DNA from: Rubrivivax sp.
GTDB lineage: Bacteria > Pseudomonadota > Gammaproteobacteria > Burkholderiales > Burkholderiaceae_C
Reading direction: 5' to 3'
Assembly: GCA_016719535.1 (NCBI GenBank)
Contig: JADJYX010000042.1
Location: 186,001 to 250,000, forward strand
DNA: 64,000 bases
Below, one piece after another: positions 57,476-64,000 of this stretch (positions are counted from its first letter, which is position 1; each line of letters starts with the position of its first letter). The notes below the pieces were generated by a model. The model made no database searches. It was not told the origin of the DNA and worked only from the letters and a program-made list of their open reading frames with translations. The position numbers were made by a program, and so were the translations under genes.

Positions 57476-59212
57476 TCAGTGGTTGTCCTTCGGAACAAAG
57501 GCCCCGCGCTGCCCGACCAGGAAGTCGAGATCGGCGCCTTCGTCGGCCTGCAGCACATGGTCGATGTAGAGCTTCCAGTAGCCGCTCTTCAGCGGCGGTT
57601 CCGGTGGCTGCCAGGCGGCGCGGCGGCGCTCGAGCTCGGCGTCGTCGACATGCAGGTGCAGCTTGCGCGCCGGCACGTCCAGCGTGATCAGGTCGCCGTT
57701 CTTCACCAGCGCCAGCGGGCCGCCGGCGGCGGCCTCGGGCGCGGTGTGCAGCACCACGGTGCCGTAGGCGGTGCCGCTCATGCGCGCGTCGCTGATGCGC
57801 ACCATGTCGGTGATGCCCTTCTTCAGCACCTTGGGCGGCAGCGGCATGTTGCCGACCTCGGCCATGCCGGGGTAGCCCTTGGGGCCGCAGTTCTTCAGCA
57901 CCATGATGCAGGTCTCGTCGACGTCGAGGTTCTCGTCGTCGATGCGGCGGTGGAAGTCGTCGCTGTCCTCGAACACCACGGCGCGGCCGGTGTGCTGCAT
58001 CAGCGCCGGCGTGGCCGCGCTGGGCTTGATGACGGCGCCGCGCGGCGCCAGGTTGCCGCGCAGGATGGCGATGCCGGCCTTGTCCTTGAAGGGCTGGGCC
58101 ATGGTCTTGATGACGCGCGGGTCGAAATTCTGCGCGTCGGCGATGTTCTCGCGCACCGTCTGCCCGCTGACGGTGACAGGGTCGAGGTGCAGCGTGGGCG
58201 CGATCTCCTTCATCACCGCGGGCAGCCCGCCTGCGTAGCAGAAGTCCTCCATCAGGTGTTCGCCGCTGGGCTGCAGGTTGAGGATGCAGGGCATCTCGGA
58301 GCCCAGGCGCTCGAAGTCGTCGACGGTGAGCTTCAGACCCAGGCGGCCGGCGATGGCGATCAGGTGGATGACGGCATTGGTGCTGCCGCCGATGGCCGCC
58401 AGCGTGCGGATGGCATTCTCGAAGGCCTGGCGCGTCAGCACGTCGCCGATGGTCTGGTCGGCATGCACCATCTCGACGATGCGGCGGCCGGCGTTGCGCG
58501 CCAGCACGTTGCGGCGGCCGTCCACCGCCGGGTAGGCGGCATTGCCGGGCAGGCCGATGCCCAGCGCCTCGACCATGCTGGCCATGGTGCTGGCGGTGCC
58601 CATGGTCATGCAGTGGCCGTGGCTGCGGTGCATGCAGCTCTCGGCCTCGAAGAAGTCGGCCAGCTTCAGCGTGCCGGCGCGCACCTGCTCGCTCATGCTC
58701 CACACGCCGGTGCCGCTGCCCAGCTCCTGCCCGCGCCACTTGCCGTTGAGCATGGGCCCGCCGCTGACGCCGATGGTCGGCAGGCCGACGCTGGCAGCAC
58801 CCATCAGCAGGCTGGGCGTGGTCTTGTCGCAGCCGAAGAGCAGCACCACGCCGTCGAGGGGGTTGCCGCGGATGCTCTCCTCGACGTCCATGCTGGCCAG
58901 GTTGCGGTAGAGCATGGCGGTGGGGCGCAGCAGCGTCTCGCCCAGGCTCATGACCGGAAATTCGAGCGGAAAGCCGCCCGCCTCGTAGACGCCGATCTTC
59001 ACCTGCTCGGCCAGCGTGCGGAAGTGGCTGTTGCAGGGCGTGAGTTCGCTGAAGGTGTTGCAGATGCCGATCACCGGCCGGCCGTCGAACTGGTCGTGCG
59101 GCACCCCCTTGCCCTTGACCCAGCTGCGGTAGGCGAAGCCGTCGCGGTCCTGGCGGCCGAACCACTGCTGGCTGCGCAGCTCTGCGGGCTTCTTGCGGGG
59201 CTTGGAACTCAT
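57476..59212 (-). CDS. IlvD/Edd-family sugar-acid dehydratase
   Basis: 578 residues from ATG 59212. Fe-S cluster cysteines in ICNTFSELTPCNSHF, LFGCDKTTPS and ESCMHRSHGHCMTMGTAST; active-site region GGSTNAVIHL and RISDARMSGTAYG. Length and the start RSQQWFGRQDRDGFAYRSW resemble L-arabonate or D-xylonate dehydratases, giving 2-keto-3-deoxy acids. Runs in an operon with SDR and 3-HIBADH-like genes and is divergent from 2-hydroxyacid dehydrogenase; a 13-bp operator-like motif lies 43 bases before the ATG. Confidence 0.9.
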   Translation of the reverse strand: MSSKPRKKPAELRSQQWFGRQDRDGFAYRSWVKGKGVPHDQFDGRPVIGICNTFSELTPCNSHFRTLAEQVKIGVYEAGGFPLEFPVMSLGETLLRPTAMLYRNLASMDVEESIRGNPLDGVVLLFGCDKTTPSLLMGAASVGLPTIGVSGGPMLNGKWRGQELGSGTGVWSMSEQVRAGTLKLADFFEAESCMHRSHGHCMTMGTASTMASMVEALGIGLPGNAAYPAVDGRRNVLARNAGRRIVEMVHADQTIGDVLTRQAFENAIRTLAAIGGSTNAVIHLIAIAGRLGLKLTVDDFERLGSEMPCILNLQPSGEHLMEDFCYAGGLPAVMKEIAPTLHLDPVTVSGQTVRENIADAQNFDPRVIKTMAQPFKDKAGIAILRGNLAPRGAVIKPSAATPALMQHTGRAVVFEDSDDFHRRIDDENLDVDETCIMVLKNCGPKGYPGMAEVGNMPLPPKVLKKGITDMVRISDARMSGTAYGTVVLHTAPEAAAGGPLALVKNGDLITLDVPARKLHLHVDDAELERRRAAWQPPEPPLKSGYWKLYIDHVLQADEGADLDFLVGQRGAFVPKDNH

Positions 59213-59254
59213 GCTGGCTTTCCCGTAGTCGGTGTGGCGATGGCTTCGCATACT

Positions 59255-59267
59255 ATGGTATGACGAT
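59255..59267. promoter_or_regulatory. Operator-like 13-mer, copy A
   Basis: atggtatgacgat, located between divergent dehydratase and 2-hydroxyacid dehydrogenase genes. Its reverse complement matches the 13-mer at 60349-60361 at 11 of 13 positions. The core GGTATGAC resembles operators of FCD-type GntR regulators (inference; no such regulator is in the window). Confidence 0.45.
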
Positions 59268-59317
59268 TGAGACGCGCATCCGCGCACACCCTTAACAGCC
59301 TGCCAACCCGTCCGCGC

Positions 59318-60283
59318 ATGTCCGAACCGATCCACGTCCTCGCCGTCTCCAGGTTGTCGCCGCTGTGGACCCCCCAGCTGCACGCCGCCTATGCCGTGCA
59401 CGACCGTCTGCACGAGACCGACCCGGCCGCCTTCGAGCGCATCGCGCCGCAGATCCGCGCCATTGCCGCCAGTGGCGAGTCCCGGGTCAGCGCCGAGCTC
59501 ATCGCCCGGCTGCCGGCGCTGGAGCTGATCTCGGTGATGGGCGTGGGCTACGACGGCGTCGACGTGGCCGCTGCCAAGGCGCGCGGCGTGACGGTCACGC
59601 ACACGCCCAACGTGCTCAACGACGACGTGGCGGACCTCGCCATCGGTCTGGCGCTGTGCGCCGCGCGCCAGCTGCCGCAGGCCGACCGCTGGGTGCGCAG
59701 CGGCGACTGGGCCGCCAAGGGCCCGATGCCGCTGGCGCGCAAGCTCTCGGGTGGCCGCTTGGGGCTGGTCGGCATGGGCCGTATCGGCCAGGCGATCGCC
59801 ACGCGCGCGCAGGCCTTCGGCATGGCCATCGCCTACACCTCGCGCAGCGCCAAGGCGGTGCCCTACCGTTACCTGCCCGATGCGAAGGCGCTGGCCGCCG
59901 AGAGCGACGTGCTGGTCGTCATCACCCCCGGTGGTGCGGCCACGCGCAAGCTGATCGATGCCGACGTGCTGGCCGCGCTGGGCAAGGGGCGCGGCGAGGG
60001 CATCCTCGTCAACGTGGCGCGCGGCTCGGTGGTCGACGAGGCGGCGCTGATCGACGCACTGGAGCGCGGCGTCATCGCCGGCGCCGGGCTGGACGTGTTC
60101 GAGAACGAGCCGAACGTGCCCGAGCGGCTGCGTGCCATTGCGCAGGTGGTGCTGGCGCCGCACATCGGCAGCGCCACCGGCGCCACGCGGCAGGCGATGG
60201 CCGACCTGGCGCACGGCAACCTGCAGGCCCACTTTGCCGGGCAGCCCCTGCTGACGCCGACGCCCGAATACCAGGGCGGCTGA
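59318..60283 (+). CDS. D-2-hydroxyacid dehydrogenase
   Basis: 321 residues from ATG 59318. NAD(P) motif GLVGMGRIGQAIA, catalytic Arg in NVARGSVVDEAAL, Glu in LDVFENEP and His in LAPHIGSATGAT. The hydroxypyruvate/glyoxylate reductase-like group is most probable, which would fit breakdown products of sugar acids. Divergent from the dehydratase operon; copy A of the shared motif sits in the gap. Confidence 0.9.
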   Translation: MSEPIHVLAVSRLSPLWTPQLHAAYAVHDRLHETDPAAFERIAPQIRAIAASGESRVSAELIARLPALELISVMGVGYDGVDVAAAKARGVTVTHTPNVLNDDVADLAIGLALCAARQLPQADRWVRSGDWAAKGPMPLARKLSGGRLGLVGMGRIGQAIATRAQAFGMAIAYTSRSAKAVPYRYLPDAKALAAESDVLVVITPGGAATRKLIDADVLAALGKGRGEGILVNVARGSVVDEAALIDALERGVIAGAGLDVFENEPNVPERLRAIAQVVLAPHIGSATGATRQAMADLAHGNLQAHFAGQPLLTPTPEYQGG

Positions 60284-60348
60284 AGCGGTCGGGCGCGCTC
60301 CGGCGGCGCGCGGCCGGCACGGGAAAGCCCCAGGTTTGCGGCTTGTCA

Positions 60349-60361
60349 ATGGTCATATCAT
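60349..60361. promoter_or_regulatory. Operator-like 13-mer, copy B
   Basis: atggtcatatcat, 46 bases before the ABC binding-protein ATG. Reverse complement matches copy A at 11 of 13 positions. Position suits repression of the transporter promoter. Confidence 0.45.
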
Positions 60362-60407
60362 AAGACGAGGCGTCGCATGGGCGTCACGTTTACAAGGAGA
60401 CATGGGC

Positions 60408-61790
60408 ATGCGGATCAAGACCTGGGTCGTCAGCGCAATGGCTGGCGCGGCGATGGCGTCGATGGCGGTGCCGGCGATGGCGCAGGACAAGCTCACCGTG
60501 TGGTGGGTGAAGGGCTTCTACAAGGCCGAGGACGACGCACTGTTCGCCGCCATCAAGAAGTTCGAGGAGCGCAACAAGGGCGTCAAGATCGAGCTGTCGC
60601 AGTATCCGATCCAGGACATGATCCCGAAGACCGTGGCGGCGCTGGATTCCAATAGTCCGCCCGATGTCGCCTATGCCGACACCTACGACTTCCAGGTCAC
60701 CGCCAAGTGGGCCTACGACGGCAAGCTCGAAGACATCTCCAGCGTCATCGACCCGCTGCGCAACAAGTTCGAGCCGCGCGCGCTGTCGACCACCTTCCTG
60801 CTGAACAACGCCAACCAGACGCGCGCCTACTACGCGTTCCCGCTCAAGCAGCAGACCATGCACATCCAGTACTGGAAGGACATGCTGGCCGACGCGGGCT
60901 TCAAGGAAAGCGACATCCCCAAGGACTGGAAGGGCTACTGGGACTTCTGGTGCTCGAAGGTGCAGACGGGCTACCGCCAGAAGACCGGCAACCGCGGCTT
61001 CGGCATCGGCAACCCGATGGGCGTGGATTCGACCGACACCTTCTTCTCGTTCCTGACCTTCATGGACGCCTACGACGTGCAACTGGTCAACGACTCCGGC
61101 AAGGTGCTGGTCGACGACCCGGCCGTGCGCGGCAAGCTCATCCAGGCGATGACCGACTACACGGCCATCTATGCCAAGGGCTGCACACCACCGTCGTCCA
61201 CCAGCTGGAAGGACCCGGACAACAACGTCGCCTTCCACAACAAGACGACGGTGATGACGCACAACGCGACCATCTCCATCGCCGCCAAGCACCTGGACGA
61301 CATGAACAACGCCACGCTGACGCAGGCCCAGCGTGACCTGGCGAAGAAGAACTACACCGAGCTGATCGCCACCGCCGGCTTTCCCAACCGGCCCGACGGC
61401 AAGCCCATGGCCTACCGCGCGGCGGTGAAGACCGGCGTCATCTTCAAGGACGCCAAGAACAAGGCGCTGGCCAAGAAGTTCCTGACCTTCCTGCTCGACG
61501 ACGCCAACCTGACGCCTTATGTCGAGGGTTCGCTCGGCCGCTGGTTCCCGGTCACCAGGGCCGGTCAGCAGAGCGCCTTCTGGAAGAACGACCCGCACCG
61601 CCTGGCCGTCTACAACCAGTTCATGGCCGGCACCTCGCCGTTCGAATTCACCAAGAACTACAAGTTCACGGTGCTGAACAACGAGAACGTCTGGGGGAAG
61701 GCGATGAACCGCGTGCTGAGCGAGAAGTGGACCGTGGACCGTGCGGTCGACGAGATGATCGCGCGCATCAAGACGGTGGCGGCGAACTGA
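60408..61790 (+). CDS. Carbohydrate ABC transporter substrate-binding protein
   Basis: 460 residues. ATG 60408 was preferred to 60402 because AAGGAG (60394-60399) is 8 bases upstream of it. Signal peptide (WVVSAMAGAAMASMAVPAMA) then family 1 binding-protein features KLTVWWVKGFYKAEDDALF, DVAYADTYDFQ and KNYKFTVLNNENVWGKAMN. Periplasmic receptor of the MalFG-type permease genes downstream. Ligand is probably a sugar or sugar acid that feeds the dehydratase route. Confidence 0.93.
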   Translation: MRIKTWVVSAMAGAAMASMAVPAMAQDKLTVWWVKGFYKAEDDALFAAIKKFEERNKGVKIELSQYPIQDMIPKTVAALDSNSPPDVAYADTYDFQVTAKWAYDGKLEDISSVIDPLRNKFEPRALSTTFLLNNANQTRAYYAFPLKQQTMHIQYWKDMLADAGFKESDIPKDWKGYWDFWCSKVQTGYRQKTGNRGFGIGNPMGVDSTDTFFSFLTFMDAYDVQLVNDSGKVLVDDPAVRGKLIQAMTDYTAIYAKGCTPPSSTSWKDPDNNVAFHNKTTVMTHNATISIAAKHLDDMNNATLTQAQRDLAKKNYTELIATAGFPNRPDGKPMAYRAAVKTGVIFKDAKNKALAKKFLTFLLDDANLTPYVEGSLGRWFPVTRAGQQSAFWKNDPHRLAVYNQFMAGTSPFEFTKNYKFTVLNNENVWGKAMNRVLSEKWTVDRAVDEMIARIKTVAAN

Positions 61791-61793
61791 GGC

Positions 61794-61917
61794 CCACCCC
61801 CGGGGTGCCTGACGGCCCTCGGGTCGGGAAGCAGTCCCCCGGACTGCTTCCCTCTCCCTCGGCCCCCGCGAGGGGGCCACGCCAGCGGACCGGCAAAGCC
61901 GGATCCACGGCGTCCGC
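61794..61917 (+). repeat. Structured intercistronic region with four hairpins
   Basis: In the 149-base gap between binding protein and permease: cacccc/ggggtg near 61795; perfect 12-bp stem gggaagcagtcc / ggactgcttccc, loop ccc (61826-61852); ggccccc/gggggcc, loop gcga (61861-61878); gcggac/gtccgc (61885-61917) enclosing ccggc/gccgg. No T tract. Such stems commonly protect the binding-protein mRNA and lower permease expression; the block also looks like a dispersed REP-type sequence. Confidence 0.65.
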
Positions 61918-61939
61918 TTGACCCTGCTGCGTCAGCGCC

Positions 61940-62800
61940 ATGAGCACATCGACCGTCACCGCCCCAGTTGCCGCTGCCCGCGTGTCCTCGTCCTGGACGT
62001 TCTGGGGCCGCATGCTGGTGCTGCCCTACCTGGTGGTCTTCGTCGTCTTCGTGCTGTACCCGGTGGGCTACGGCCTGTGGCTGGCGCGCGACCCCGACAG
62101 CTACCGTCGCCTGGTCGCCGACCCGATCTTCCTGCGCACCGCGATCAACACCATCATCTTCCTGGTGGTGGCCATCAACGTGAAGATGGCGGTGGCGCTC
62201 GGCCTGTCGGGCTTCTTCGTGCAGAGCCGCTGGTGGATCTCGATCCTGGCGGCCATCTTCATCCTGCCCTGGGCGGTGCCCAGCATCCCGACCATCCTGT
62301 CGGTGCGCTTCATGCTCAACCCCGAGTGGGGCGTCATCAACAGCACCTACTTCCGTCTCACCGGGCTGGACGGGCCGAACTGGCTCAACGACCCCACGCT
62401 GGCGCTGAGCTTCTCGATGCTGATGCACATCTGGAAGAGCCTGCCGTTCTGGACGCTGATCCTGGTGGCCGGCCGGCTGGCCATCCCGGCCGAGCAGTAC
62501 GAGGCGGCCTCGGTCGACGGCGCCACGCGCTGGCAGAAATTCCGCTTCATCACCTGGCCGGCGATGAGGTCGCTGTACCTGACCTCGGTGATCCTGTCGA
62601 TGATCTGGACGCTGGGTGACTTCAACAGCGTCTACCTGCTGACCGGCGGCGGCCCGGCCGACCTGACGCATGTGCTGGCCACGCTGGGCATCCGCTACCT
62701 GCGGCTGGACCAGATCGACCTCGCGATGGCGTCCATCGTGGTGTCGCTGCCGCTGGTGCTGCCGCTGGTCTATTTCATGATGAAGAGGCTGAGCAAATGA
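61940..62800 (+). CDS. Carbohydrate ABC transporter permease (MalF-like)
   Basis: 286 residues, six membrane helices. EAA loop EAASVDGATRWQKFRFITWP. The start MSTSTVTAPVAAARVSSSWTF is hydrophilic and Ser/Ala-rich, followed by the first helix LVVFVVFVLYPVGYGLWLA. Pairs with the MalG-like permease, which overlaps by 4 bases (ATGA). Confidence 0.92.
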   Translation: MSTSTVTAPVAAARVSSSWTFWGRMLVLPYLVVFVVFVLYPVGYGLWLARDPDSYRRLVADPIFLRTAINTIIFLVVAINVKMAVALGLSGFFVQSRWWISILAAIFILPWAVPSIPTILSVRFMLNPEWGVINSTYFRLTGLDGPNWLNDPTLALSFSMLMHIWKSLPFWTLILVAGRLAIPAEQYEAASVDGATRWQKFRFITWPAMRSLYLTSVILSMIWTLGDFNSVYLLTGGGPADLTHVLATLGIRYLRLDQIDLAMASIVVSLPLVLPLVYFMMKRLSK

Positions 62801-63651
62801 GCCGGGGCATCTCGCTCAAGAAGGTCTCCACCGAGGCGCAGCTGCTGCTGATCGGCATCCCGGTGTTGCTGTGGACGCTGATCCCCGTTTACCACATGTT
62901 CCTGTTCGCGATCTCCGAGCGCGACACGGCCACCTCGGGCCGGCTGTGGCCGAAGAACCCGACGCTGCAGAATTTCGACATCGTCTTCCAGCAGAAGCAT
63001 TTCTACCTCAACCACTTCTGGCAGCAGATGGCCAATTCGCTGGTCATCGCCGTGGCGGTGGGCGCCATCACGCTGTTCGTCGCCACCTGCGCCGCCTTCG
63101 CCATCAGCCGGCTGAAGGTGCGCGGCGGCCGCACGGTGATGAACCTGGCGCTCTTCACCTATTTCATCCCCGCCGCCTTCCTCGCCGTGCCGATGTACAA
63201 GACGATGGGCGTCTACGGCCTGCTGAACAACCAGTGGTCGCTGATCCTGGCGATGGTGACCATCGCCTCGCCCTACTGCATCTGGGTGCTGAAGCAGGCC
63301 AGCGACAAGCTGCCGGCCGAACTGGACGAGGCGGCGCGCATGGACGGCGCCGGCCCGCTGCAGCTGTTCCGGCTGGTCTACCTGCCGCTGATGGTGCCGT
63401 CGCTGGTGGCGGTGGGCACCTATTCCCTGCTGCTGGCCTGGAACGAATACCTCTACGCCTTCCTGCTGCTGTCGCGCGACACCGACGTCACGCTGGCGGT
63501 GGCGCTGGGCAGCTTCCTGTCGGCCGACGACTCGCCGTGGGAGCTGCTGATGGCCACCGGCCTGATCTACGCGCTGCCGCCGGCGGCGATCTATTACGCG
63601 TTCAAGCGTTACATGGTTTCTGGTCTCACGGCCGGTGCCGTCAAGAGTTAA
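62797..63651 (+). CDS. Carbohydrate ABC transporter permease (MalG-like)
   Basis: 284 residues, six membrane helices, EAA loop DEAARMDGAGPLQLFRLVYLP. Family end SGLTAGAVKS is typical of MalG-type subunits. Start ATG 62797 overlaps the previous stop. ATPase gene follows 4 bases later. Confidence 0.92.
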   Translation: MSRGISLKKVSTEAQLLLIGIPVLLWTLIPVYHMFLFAISERDTATSGRLWPKNPTLQNFDIVFQQKHFYLNHFWQQMANSLVIAVAVGAITLFVATCAAFAISRLKVRGGRTVMNLALFTYFIPAAFLAVPMYKTMGVYGLLNNQWSLILAMVTIASPYCIWVLKQASDKLPAELDEAARMDGAGPLQLFRLVYLPLMVPSLVAVGTYSLLLAWNEYLYAFLLLSRDTDVTLAVALGSFLSADDSPWELLMATGLIYALPPAAIYYAFKRYMVSGLTAGAVKS

Positions 63652-63655
63652 CACC

Positions 63656-64000
63656 ATGGCCTCCGTCAGCTTCAAGAATATCCAGAAGGCCTTCGGCAAG
63701 GTCAAGGTCATCCACGGCATCGGCTTCGACATCCACGACGGCGAATTCGTCGTGCTGGTGGGGCCCAGCGGCTGCGGCAAGAGCACGCTGCTGCGCATGC
63801 TGGCCGGCCTGGAGGAGATCAGCGGCGGCGAGATCCTGATCGACGGCAAGGTCGTCAACGAGCTGGAGAGCAAGGACCGCGACATCGCGATGGTGTTCCA
63901 GAGCTATGCGCTCTACCCGCACATGACGGTGCGCGAGAACATGGGCTTCTCGCTGCGCCTGCGCAAGGCCGACAAGGCCACCACCGACGGGCGCGTGGCG
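63656..64000 (+). CDS. Carbohydrate ABC transporter ATP-binding protein, UgpC/MsmK-like (3' truncated)
   Basis: 115 residues are visible before the window ends. Walker A VGPSGCGKSTLLRML, Q-loop MVFQSYALYPHMTV. The start MASVSFKNIQKAFG and length suit the UgpC/MsmK type; the signature motif and Walker B lie beyond the window. Completes the binding protein-MalF-MalG-ATPase order of the importer. Confidence 0.93.
   Translation, partial: MASVSFKNIQKAFGKVKVIHGIGFDIHDGEFVVLVGPSGCGKSTLLRMLAGLEEISGGEILIDGKVVNELESKDRDIAMVFQSYALYPHMTVRENMGFSLRLRKADKATTDGRVA

Noticed and set aside
1..64000. CRISPR arrays, rRNA genes, prophage or integron features
   Set aside because: None seen: no spaced direct repeats, no integrase or transposase motifs, no rRNA-like segments.

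Overview
This is about 64 kb of GC-rich chromosomal DNA with dense coding and almost no mobile DNA. The gene families (DUF1841, DUF3460, ScpA, ApbC/Mrp, DUF4212 plus a sodium:solute symporter, TAXI-type TRAP transport, a BoxR-like regulator, tightly overlapping stop/start codons) suggest a betaproteobacterium of the order Burkholderiales, perhaps of the Rubrivivax/Leptothrix/Ideonella kind. The taxonomic call is inference from gene content and composition. No transposase, phage gene, rRNA or CRISPR array is visible; there is one tRNA gene.

Layout. 1-4.4 kb: 3' part of a dimethylglycine/sarcosine dehydrogenase-like enzyme, a degenerate HD-GYP protein and a DUF883/YqjE/YqjK envelope trio. 4.4-9.7 kb (minus): an amino-acid oxidase, arginase, a LOG-family protein, a MoeB/ThiF adenylyltransferase and a C-terminal processing protease. 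9.8-12.6 kb: divergent ATPase and permease genes of an FbpBC-type ferric ABC importer around a good Fur box. 12.7-23.6 kb (minus): a long run MoxR ATPase (frameshifted here) - GNAT - S9 peptidase - CoxE-like VWA protein - TamA - TamB, whose tamB stop codon lies inside a tRNA-Arg(CCU) gene. 23.8-30.3 kb: cytochrome c, an intact HD-GYP protein, DUF1841, a RutE-like reductase, a TauE transporter, ScpA/DUF3460, a BamE-like lipoprotein and a TPR protein. 30.4-35.3 kb: DUF4212 plus sodium:solute symporter, a terminator, then a cNMP/CBS/DUF294 protein and a membrane zinc-ribbon protein. 35.3-42.8 kb: SulP transporter, a degenerate Ser/Thr kinase, MetG, ApbC, a lipoprotein hydrolase and an internally deleted Asp/Glu racemase remnant.

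42.9-47.6 kb (plus): a catabolic operon of a PcaIJ-like CoA-transferase, a 3-hydroxyisobutyrate-dehydrogenase-like enzyme and MmgE/PrpD, followed by an orphan BoxR-type regulator with a plausible self-operator. 47.7-53.9 kb (minus): a six-gene overlapping operon joining a TAXI-TRAP transporter (binding protein, DUF1850, fused permease) to a metallophosphoesterase, a Ser/Thr kinase fused to a universal stress protein, and a YkgJ cysteine-cluster protein. This is the best candidate for an undescribed functional system in the window.

54-64 kb: an FAD oxidoreductase, then a roughly 630-bp imperfect giant palindrome between two convergent genes, then a sugar-acid catabolic locus (IlvD/Edd dehydratase, SDR and 3-HIBADH-like enzyme on minus; 2-hydroxyacid dehydrogenase and a carbohydrate ABC transporter on plus). 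Two promoters of this locus share a 13-bp operator-like motif. The palindrome appears to be two facing copies of a structured repeat; its apical hairpins differ by compensatory base-pair changes, which argues that the fold is selected.
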